Below the pieces are notes generated by a model, which was not told the origin of the DNA, ran no database searches, and saw only the letters and a program-made list of their open reading frames with translations. Below, piece after piece: positions 57,985 through 64,000 of a DNA stretch of 64,000 nt (position 1 is its first letter; every line of letters begins with the position of its first letter). Source of the DNA: Colwellia piezophila ATCC BAA-637 (GTDB lineage: Bacteria > Pseudomonadota > Gammaproteobacteria > Enterobacterales > Alteromonadaceae). The stretch spans positions 186,001 through 250,000 of the forward strand of contig NZ_KB905162.1 in assembly GCF_000378625.1 (NCBI RefSeq), written 5' to 3'. The translations under genes were made by a program, and so were the position numbers.

Positions 57985-58956
57985 TCAGTCTATTAAATCC
58001 AGAAGTTCAAGTCTTTCTTTTGCTAGACTATATCTTGCGCGGACATCATCAATTTGCTGTTGAGTTAATTTCTTACCAAAGGTACGAAGCCCTCCAGCAG
58101 CATCATTATGATGAATTCCCATAGCAAACTTAAGATATTCCATAAGCAGCGGCTGAGCATCAAGATATGATATGGAATTCATAGCCTGAGAGATTTTGTT
58201 TGCCTCAGCCCATTCTCCTTTTAAAACATACTCCTGCATAGTAACACTAGCTTTTGGGAAGATAGTACCTACACCGGTAATCCCACCGCATGCTCCAGCA
58301 AGTCCTGCATGTACAGTTACAGTGTCAACACCTGCCAAAATTTTTAAATCTTTGTTCTCTAACATCAACGTTTCAATAGTTGAAACATCTGTAGTCGATA
58401 TTTTAAGAGCAGTTACTTCAGGTAGAGCAGCAAGTCTTCTAAGAATATCAGTTGAGAGCGCATGATAGCCAGCTGCATCAGGGTTGTTATAAGGCATAAT
58501 TGTTACGCCTGCCTCTTTTGCTGTTGCTACAGCAAGCTCATAGTACGCATACATTTCTTCATCAGAGGGAACCGCCTTAGTTTTTGGCGGCATGACCATA
58601 ACGGTATCCACTCCAACCGTTGCGAGTCCTTCAATGATTTTGGCAAGCTCTTCCTTAGTTTCTGCCGCAGCTCCACTGATCAACGGGACATTGTATTCTT
58701 TAGCAACCTCAGAAAGGCATTTAAGTAAAGAAAGACGCTGTTCGGTGCTCAGGTAGCTATTCTCACCCAGAGTACCAGAAGCGACAAGTCCGCCCATTCT
58801 GCTTCCGCCCTTTCCCTGAGCTTTTAAAACAGATGCGGCCTGTTTTTGTGTTGCTTCAAAGTCAATTTCAAGGGCACCGGATTCTGACTCTTTTAGCCAT
58901 GTAAACACGGCCGGCATAACTGTATATCGCCAATCTGTACTATTTGTTTCCATCAT
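57985..58956 (-). CDS. DHDPS-family aldolase, probable 1-pyrroline-4-hydroxy-2-carboxylate deaminase
   Basis: 323 residues of the dihydrodipicolinate synthase / N-acetylneuraminate lyase superfamily: ASGTLGENSYLS near 60, the Tyr in IMPYNNPDAAGY near 155 and the Schiff-base Lys in TALKISTTD near 185. With hydroxyproline epimerase, dehydrogenase and 2-oxoglutarate semialdehyde dehydrogenase beside it, the missing deaminase step is the likely role. Codon use differs from all neighbours (Leu mostly CTT, Arg often AGA, Gly often GGA), and IS66-like and IS200-like remnants flank it, so acquisition by transfer is likely. Two adjacent ATGs (58956, 58953) compete as starts behind AGGAA. Confidence 0.8.
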   Translation of the reverse strand: MMETNSTDWRYTVMPAVFTWLKESESGALEIDFEATQKQAASVLKAQGKGGSRMGGLVASGTLGENSYLSTEQRLSLLKCLSEVAKEYNVPLISGAAAETKEELAKIIEGLATVGVDTVMVMPPKTKAVPSDEEMYAYYELAVATAKEAGVTIMPYNNPDAAGYHALSTDILRRLAALPEVTALKISTTDVSTIETLMLENKDLKILAGVDTVTVHAGLAGACGGITGVGTIFPKASVTMQEYVLKGEWAEANKISQAMNSISYLDAQPLLMEYLKFAMGIHHNDAAGGLRTFGKKLTQQQIDDVRARYSLAKERLELLDLID

Positions 58957-59009
58957 ATTTCCTGTTGTTCAAAAATTACACCAAATAATTGTATCACACA
59001 CTACATATG

Positions 59010-59022
59010 GTATACAATATAC
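59010..59022. promoter_or_regulatory. Shared 13-bp site upstream of deaminase gene
   Basis: GTATACAATATAC, 54 bp before the deaminase start, occurs unchanged at 60678-60690 before the dehydrogenase gene. Candidate operator of a hydroxyproline regulator. Confidence 0.5.
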
Positions 59023-59049
59023 AATACGGATCAGGTAAATTATATCAGT

Positions 59050-59280
59050 TAAATTACCTTCGGCAAAGCCGGAGGCTTATTGGGTTACGCCCTCAAAGGG
59101 CTTAAGTTAACGCTCAAAGCGTATTACATGCCAAATTTCAGTTGATACCCCTCTTCGATAATGACACCTTTACGTTTAGCTAATTCATGAAAAGTTTCAC
59201 CTAAATTTTTTCTTATCGCACCATAAATCAATTTTTGCTGTTCAATTTTTACTGTCGCAGTTGCCTGAGTTAATGCTAGT
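59050..59280 (-). mobile_element. IS200/IS605-like element remnant
   Basis: Minus-strand frame 59280-59124 reads QQKLIYGAIRKNLGETFHEL, AKRKGVIIEEG, the N-terminal half of IS200-type TnpA, but ends before the HxH catalytic motif. Next to it (59057-59075) lies the hairpin CCTTCGGC-AAA-GCCGGAGG, followed by two small stem-loops (GCCCT/AGGGC, ACGCT/AGCGT), as in the ends of such elements. The remnant abuts the stop codon of the FAD dehydrogenase gene. Confidence 0.6.
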
Positions 59281-60571
59281 TAAAGCGACTAATACAAAAA
59301 GGACTAACGTCAATTTCTGTCGTTTTCTTCGTGACTAATTGACCAATTAATTTGCCGGTAATCGCTCCTTGGGTTAGACCTAAGTGCTGATGGCCAAGAG
59401 CAAAAAATATTTTATCGTGATTTGGCGCTTGGCAAATAACAGGTAAAGAGTCAGGTAATGACGGGCGACAACCCATCCAAGCTTCTTGCTCAGATTTTTG
59501 TTCGGCTTCCTGTTCAGGAAGCGTTTTTAGAATAAAAGCGGCATTAGCTTTTAACATTTCTGCGCGCTTATAATTGGGTCGTGCTTTAAGACCAGCATAC
59601 TCCACTGTGCCCGCAAGTCTTAAGGTGTTAGCCATTGGGGTAATGATAAAGCGACGTTCAGCAGAAGCTACAGGGCGAGATAATAGGGCAGACTCTTGTT
59701 CATTTATAGGTAAACTCAAGCTATAACCGCGTTCGGCTTCAATAGGTAAATGATAGCTTAAGCCTTTTAACAATTCTTTTGACCAAGCACCACAAGCAAC
59801 TACACAATGATCAACGGTTAACCTACCCAGATCTGTCAGCACGGTAACTCCAGTCTCTGCTTGAGTTATTTCAGTAACGGCACTTTGCTGGAAAGTCATG
59901 CCTTTACTTTTGGCAAATTCGCTTAGGGCAACACTCAATGCTAGCGGGTCAATAGTGTGGGCTACATCGGTAAAGAATAACGAGTAATTAATATTGTCGT
60001 GTAAGTTTGGCTCAAGCTTAATCGTTTCAGCTCTATCTAATAGTTTTACCGCCACACCTTCATTTTTATAATGCTGATACATGGCATCAACTTTATTGTA
60101 ATTGGTTGTCTCAAAAACTAGCAATGAACCTTGCAAGGTGATGAGGTGCTCCATATTTGCTTCTTTTAGTAGCGCCGTATAATGACTGATAGCATTTTCA
60201 TTTAATGCCTTGATCGCGATGGTATTCTTGTTACGTAAACTCGGGCGCATATTATTGAAAAATTGCATAAACCATGGGATAGCTTTGACAAAGTGTTTTG
60301 CTGACAAAGAAACAGGGCCAAGCGGGTCGAGTAAAAGCTTAGGCATTTGCCATAATAATGACGACTCTGCCAGCGGGAAAACTTGTTCGGTAGCAAAGTG
60401 ACCGGCATTACCTTTAGAACAACCTAAACCAATACCTTCTTTGTCAATTAACGTCACTTGGTAGCCCAAACTCTGTAATTCGAGCGCACAGTTTATACCT
60501 ATAATTCCTGCGCCAATGACCGCAACTGTTTGTTGTTTATTACCTGTTTTTTCGTTTGGAGCATTATTCAT
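59276..60571 (-). CDS. FAD-dependent D-amino-acid dehydrogenase, probable D-hydroxyproline dehydrogenase
   Basis: 431 residues, DadA-like: dinucleotide-binding start VAVIGAGIIGINCALELQSLGYQVTLIDKE (about 16-45), DAO fold throughout, C-terminal GHQHLGLTQGAITGKLIGQL. In hydroxyproline catabolism the cis-4-hydroxy-D-proline made by the epimerase is oxidised by such an enzyme to 1-pyrroline-4-hydroxy-2-carboxylate, the substrate of the deaminase at 57985. AAGGTG ribosome site eight bases before ATG 60571. Fossil copies of a related gene lie at 57615-57765 and 30210-30405. D-alanine or D-proline dehydrogenase is the alternative. Confidence 0.85.
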   Translation of the reverse strand: MNNAPNEKTGNKQQTVAVIGAGIIGINCALELQSLGYQVTLIDKEGIGLGCSKGNAGHFATEQVFPLAESSLLWQMPKLLLDPLGPVSLSAKHFVKAIPWFMQFFNNMRPSLRNKNTIAIKALNENAISHYTALLKEANMEHLITLQGSLLVFETTNYNKVDAMYQHYKNEGVAVKLLDRAETIKLEPNLHDNINYSLFFTDVAHTIDPLALSVALSEFAKSKGMTFQQSAVTEITQAETGVTVLTDLGRLTVDHCVVACGAWSKELLKGLSYHLPIEAERGYSLSLPINEQESALLSRPVASAERRFIITPMANTLRLAGTVEYAGLKARPNYKRAEMLKANAAFILKTLPEQEAEQKSEQEAWMGCRPSLPDSLPVICQAPNHDKIFFALGHQHLGLTQGAITGKLIGQLVTKKTTEIDVSPFCISRFN

Positions 60572-60674
60572 TAACTAACACCTTATGAGGATGGACTAAA
60601 AATTGGATCTAAATATTTCCAGAATAGGTATTGGCTTTTAGGTAAAAATAATTTTCACTTGCCATTGTAATTGG

Positions 60675-60690
60675 ATTGTATACAATATAC
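60675..60690. promoter_or_regulatory. Palindrome / shared operator candidate
   Basis: Perfect 12-bp palindrome ATTGTATACAAT (60675-60686) overlapping the 13-bp string GTATACAATATAC also found at 59010-59022. It lies 104 bp before the dehydrogenase gene. Confidence 0.55.
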
Positions 60691-60822
60691 CTAAATTTGA
60701 CTAGCAATAGTTTTCACAAGATCAATTGTGATATTAAAGGTTGCGGGAATTGTAACCAACTGATAAATACCAACGGATAGACAACAATTGGTATTTAATC
60801 ACGAAAAACATAAGAGAATATT

Positions 60823-60922
60823 ATGAATGTAAACTGGCAAGGTGTTTACCCAGCGGTAACTACGCATCTACAACGAAGCCGTTGCTACCCGCATCGACTT
60901 AAGTAAATTCAACTTAGATTAA
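60823..60922 (+). pseudogene. Deletion scar of a DHDPS-family gene
   Basis: From ATG 60823 the frame reads MNVNWQGVYPAVTT, a typical start of hydroxyproline-cluster DHDPS-family deaminases, then is out of frame. The last part, in another frame, reads YNEAVATRIDLSKFNLD and stops at 60922, which fits the end of such a gene. Nearly 900 bp in between appear deleted. The position, just before the epimerase gene, is where a hydroxyproline deaminase is often found. Confidence 0.55.
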
Positions 60923-61066
60923 TTTGATTAATCGTTAAGTTTACCAGAATAAACAGGTGCTTAGGGTTCGTTTGAGTACTTGTGTATCAGCTATTAAATA
61001 GTTTTAACAGAATAGATTTACTAAATAAGATTACGTCAAGTAACGAAGATCAATATTGGGGATTTT

Positions 61067-62080
61067 ATGATAAAAGGAACATTTTTTTGTATCGACGCAC
61101 ACACTTGCGGAAACCCTGTAAGGTTGGTTACAAGTGGTCATCCAAACTTAGTGGGTGAAACCATGAGTGAAAAACGTTTAGATTTTCTTGAGCGTTTTGA
61201 TTGGATTCGTCAAGGATTAATGTTTGAACCTCGTGGCCACGACATGATGTCGGGTGCGTTCCTTTACCCACCGTGTAGTGATAATGCGGATGCTTCCATT
61301 TTATTTATTGAAACATCCGGCTGCTTGCCTATGTGTGGTCACGGTACTATCGGCACGATTACCGCTGGTCTTGAAAGTGGCCTCATTACCCCAAGAACAC
61401 CAGGTAGCCTGATTATTGATGTACCTGCCGGTCAGGTAACTATTGAGTATCAAGAAAAGGATGGCAAGGTTGCCAGCGTTAAAATATTTAATGTTGCCGC
61501 TTACCTAGTACATCAAAATGTAACTTTAAATATCCCTGGCTTAGGTGAATTAACCGTCGATGTTTCTTACGGCGGTAATTTCTATGTCATCGTTGAACCG
61601 CAAGCCAACTTCCCCGGTATCGACCAATGGAGCGCTGCAGAAATTCTCCAATGGAGCCCTATCGTACGGGAAATTGCCAATGAAAATCTCGATTGTGTTC
61701 ATCCAGAAGATGCCAGTGTTAAGGGCATTAGCCATGTTTTATGGACAGGGAAAACCCAGACACAAGGCTCTGATGCGGCCAATGCCGTGTTTTACGGTGA
61801 TAAAGCCATCGACAGATCGCCATGTGGAACGGGTACTAGCGCGAGAATGGCGCAACTATTTGCCAAGGGTGAATTAGCGCTCGGCGATACCTTTGTCCAT
61901 GAAAGTTATATCGGTAGTCAATTTACCGGCAAGATCGAAGGTGTAGTGCAGATTGATGCCAAGGGTAAAAATATCACCGCTATTCTGCCAAGCATCCAAG
62001 GGTGGGCGAAAGTATTTGCCAAAAATAGCATCACTATTGATGACGACGATCCCTATGCTTATGGTTTTAGTGTTAAGTAG
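61067..62080 (+). CDS. 4-hydroxyproline 2-epimerase (proline racemase family)
   Basis: 337 residues. Both catalytic cysteines are present: Cys90 in MCGHGTIG and Cys253 in SPCGTGTSARMA, which separates it from the dehydratases of this family that have Thr at the second site. Interconverts trans-4-hydroxy-L-proline and cis-4-hydroxy-D-proline, the first step of hydroxyproline breakdown. The neighbours complete the route to 2-oxoglutarate. GGGGAT ribosome site. Proline racemase activity is the alternative, but the context argues against it. Confidence 0.93.
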   Translation: MIKGTFFCIDAHTCGNPVRLVTSGHPNLVGETMSEKRLDFLERFDWIRQGLMFEPRGHDMMSGAFLYPPCSDNADASILFIETSGCLPMCGHGTIGTITAGLESGLITPRTPGSLIIDVPAGQVTIEYQEKDGKVASVKIFNVAAYLVHQNVTLNIPGLGELTVDVSYGGNFYVIVEPQANFPGIDQWSAAEILQWSPIVREIANENLDCVHPEDASVKGISHVLWTGKTQTQGSDAANAVFYGDKAIDRSPCGTGTSARMAQLFAKGELALGDTFVHESYIGSQFTGKIEGVVQIDAKGKNITAILPSIQGWAKVFAKNSITIDDDDPYAYGFSVK

Positions 62081-62233
62081 AATAACTAAAAAATAAATAA
62101 GATAGAAATAACAACTAGATAACAAACAAATAAGAGGGTTTATTCTTATCTGCTTTGTTTAAATACAGATTATATCCAGTGTCTTTATTTGATGAAGGCG
62201 CTGAGCAACATATGCAACATAAGTGAGTAAAAA

Positions 62234-63766
62234 ATGACAATAACAGGACAAAATTTAATTGCCGGCGAATGGTCAGGCAATACTCAAGGTGGTTTTAAAG
62301 CCTTTAATGCGCAAACACATCGTGCTATTGATATTGAGTTTGCTGATGCAACAGAGCTTGAAGTAAACACGGCCATTGCACGTGCTAATGATGCTTTCAC
62401 TTCTTATAGCCAGTTAAGTGCGACAAAACGTGCTGCTTTCCTTCGCGCTATTGGCGCTGAAATCCTTGCTTTAGGTGATGAACTTGTTGAAACAGCGTGT
62501 GGTGAAACCGGTTTACCCGCTATGCGTATTCAAGGCGAGCGCGGCAGAACAATAGGCCAACTTGGTTTATTTGCTGACTTATTAGAGTCAGGTGAATATC
62601 AAGGTGTTATAGAGCAAGCTAATAATGATCGCCAACCATTACCAAAACCAGATACCCGTTTAGGTTACTTACCTCTAGGTGTTGTTGGTGTATTTGCAGC
62701 AAGTAACTTCCCACTAGCATTCTCTACTGCCGGTGGCGACACCGCCTCTGCTTTAGCGGCAGGTTGCCCGGTAGTAATGAAAGCACACGCGGCACATCCT
62801 GCCACTGCTGAATTAGTTGCCAGAGCAATACTAAAAGCCATTGAAAGTTGTGACTTAGATCGCGGTGTTTTTTCACTTATCCAAGGTAAAAACTACGCCA
62901 TAGCCACGCAAATTGTCACTCATCCTGCTGTTAAAGCGGTTGGTTTTACCGGCTCTGAACGTGTTGGTATGATTTTACAAGCGCAAATACATCAACGTGC
63001 AGAGCCGATTCCTTTTTATGGTGAGCTTGGTAGCATTAATCCACAATTTATTATGCCTGAAAAATTAGCTCGAGACGGTGCTGAAATAGCACAAGGCTTA
63101 GTGGCTTCATTAATGATGGGCCAAGGCCAATTTTGTACCAGCCCTGGCGTTTGGGTAGTCGTTGGCAGTGAAGACAGTGCTGATTATCAAACATTTATTA
63201 GTTCGGCAAGCGAAGCCTTAGCGCAGCAAGCTGCAGGCGTTATGTTAACGCCGGCAATGTGTGCTGGCTACAATAAGGCTGTCGAAGAGCGCAAGACACT
63301 TAACTGTGTGAGCTTATTAGCAACAGGTCAAATGGGAAATGAGCAAGAGTGTTCAGCCACGTTATTTGTTACCGACTTAGCTACCTTTGCTACTACGCCA
63401 TTGCTACAAGAAGAAGTATTTGGTTTTAGTGCTTTAGTTGTTCGCTGTGCAGACTTAACTGAAATGATGCAGTTGGTGAGCTTACTTAAAGGTAATTTAA
63501 CCGCAAGCATTCATGGCTTAGAAAATGACTTAAGCGCATCAAAAACGTTAAGTCTTAGCCTTGCCCATAAAGTGGGTCGTTTGATTTATAATCAAATGCC
63601 TACCGGTGTTGAAGTGTGCACCTCAATGAACCACGGTGGACCATTTCCAGCTTCCACTAACATCAGAACAACGTCAGTGGGCAGTGAAGCTATTACTCGC
63701 TTTAGACGACCTATCTGTTATCAAAATATGCCGACAGAGTTATTACCAAGCTTGTTAAAAAGCTAG
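62234..63766 (+). CDS. 2-oxoglutarate semialdehyde (2,5-dioxopentanoate) dehydrogenase
   Basis: 510 residues of the aldehyde dehydrogenase superfamily, KGSADH group: NFPLAFSTAGGDTASALAAGCPVVMKAHAAHP near 155-187, catalytic Glu in GELGSINP near 263 and Cys in GQFCTSPG near 300. Oxidises 2-oxoglutarate semialdehyde to 2-oxoglutarate, the last step of the hydroxyproline route. It follows the epimerase by 153 bp on the same strand and is closed by a terminator. The same enzyme also serves sugar-acid pathways. Confidence 0.92.
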   Translation: MTITGQNLIAGEWSGNTQGGFKAFNAQTHRAIDIEFADATELEVNTAIARANDAFTSYSQLSATKRAAFLRAIGAEILALGDELVETACGETGLPAMRIQGERGRTIGQLGLFADLLESGEYQGVIEQANNDRQPLPKPDTRLGYLPLGVVGVFAASNFPLAFSTAGGDTASALAAGCPVVMKAHAAHPATAELVARAILKAIESCDLDRGVFSLIQGKNYAIATQIVTHPAVKAVGFTGSERVGMILQAQIHQRAEPIPFYGELGSINPQFIMPEKLARDGAEIAQGLVASLMMGQGQFCTSPGVWVVVGSEDSADYQTFISSASEALAQQAAGVMLTPAMCAGYNKAVEERKTLNCVSLLATGQMGNEQECSATLFVTDLATFATTPLLQEEVFGFSALVVRCADLTEMMQLVSLLKGNLTASIHGLENDLSASKTLSLSLAHKVGRLIYNQMPTGVEVCTSMNHGGPFPASTNIRTTSVGSEAITRFRRPICYQNMPTELLPSLLKS

Positions 63767-63778
63767 GAAAATTAAATG

Positions 63779-63812
63779 AAGCCAAATGCACGTCGTGTAT
63801 TTGGCTTTTTTT
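63779..63812 (+). terminator. Rho-independent terminator
   Basis: AAGCCAAATGCAC pairs with GTGTATTTGGCTT (one mismatch) around a three-base loop and is followed by a run of nine T. Confidence 0.88.
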
Positions 63813-63900
63813 TTACGCATAGATTGATGACATTAAGCGAAAGATATTTTCTAAAAAATACAGCCTAAAAATAATAATAAAACCACCGGTGGATAAGATC

Positions 63901-64000
63901 ATGAGCCTAACCAAACGAAGTCCTTTTCAACAAGCCTTTTATGTTGCCAATACCATGGAAATTTTTGAGCGACTTGCTTGGTATGGCATGTACACCTTGC
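63901..64000 (+). CDS. POT/PTR2-type peptide transporter, cut by window end
   Basis: Only the first 33 codons are visible: MSLTKRSPFQQAFYVANTME then IFERLAWYGMYTL. The FQQAFYVANTMEIFERLAWYGMY pattern is that of proton-coupled oligopeptide transporters (ExxER motif of helix 1). It would suit uptake of short peptides such as hydroxyproline dipeptides, given the genes before it. GGTGG precedes ATG 63901. Confidence 0.72.
   Translation, partial: MSLTKRSPFQQAFYVANTMEIFERLAWYGMYTL

Overview
The window looks like a chromosomal segment of a marine, psychrophile-type gammaproteobacterium of the Alteromonadales, most like Colwellia or a close relative. The grounds are AT-rich DNA with TTA/AAA-rich codons, two large TonB-dependent receptors, a TPR-sulfotransferase, NhaC-type and POT-type transporters, and many amino-acid catabolism genes. 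No rRNA, tRNA or CRISPR array was seen. The assignment rests on gene content and style, not on a database match.

Layout. 1-3.1 kb: GABA catabolism (gabD, gabT). 3.5-12.1 kb: a MocR-type regulator with an unusual C-terminal extension, a nitrilase-superfamily amidase, a TonB receptor, a TPR-sulfotransferase and an MFS transporter. 12.9-21.9 kb: a chemosensory operon (STAS, CheA, CheW, a double-CHASE3 MCP, CheW, a porin, CheR, CheB) with no CheY or CheD. 22.6-25.6 kb: a PQ-loop membrane protein behind two palindromes, a CHASE3 diguanylate cyclase, and a rhodanese gene broken by a 7-bp tandem repeat. 26.1-33.3 kb: HupE-like protein, parvulin and DUF3604 protein, divergent from a second TonB receptor. 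33.4-37.4 kb: saccharopine-type lysine catabolism pair plus an NhaC antiporter. 37.4-40.2 kb: gene fossils (tryptophan halogenase, IS110-type transposase) next to a small integron-type cassette array (GFA protein, lipoprotein, GNAT, P-loop NTPase) on the minus strand, separated by attC-like sites and without a visible integrase. 40.9-48.5 kb: periplasmic binding protein, TolB-like/TPR membrane protein and a beta-propeller diguanylate cyclase, with long gene-poor gaps. 49.0-57.3 kb: aldehyde dehydrogenase 7, a hydroxylysine kinase/phospholyase-like fusion and an exported LacZ, in one direction, divergent from a GntR/FadR regulator. 57.6-64.0 kb: 4-hydroxyproline catabolism (deaminase, D-hydroxyproline dehydrogenase, epimerase, 2-oxoglutarate semialdehyde dehydrogenase) and the start of a POT-type transporter, with insertion-sequence remnants and a deletion scar.

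How it fits together. Hydroxyproline and hydroxylysine are signature residues of collagen, and collagen hydroxylysine carries beta-linked galactose. An exported beta-galactosidase, a fused hydroxylysine kinase/phospholyase and an aminoadipate-semialdehyde dehydrogenase in one putative operon, beside a full hydroxyproline pathway, suggest a locus for using collagen-derived glycosylated amino acids. The saccharopine genes elsewhere in the window would feed the same semialdehyde from lysine. This is inference from gene families and order. The second major observation is the integrase-less attC/cassette cluster, with half an attC joined to an IS110-type transposase fossil. The third is an apparent replacement of the hydroxyproline deaminase gene by a copy with foreign codon use between IS66-like and IS200-like remnants, while a scar of what may be the original gene remains at its probable old position.
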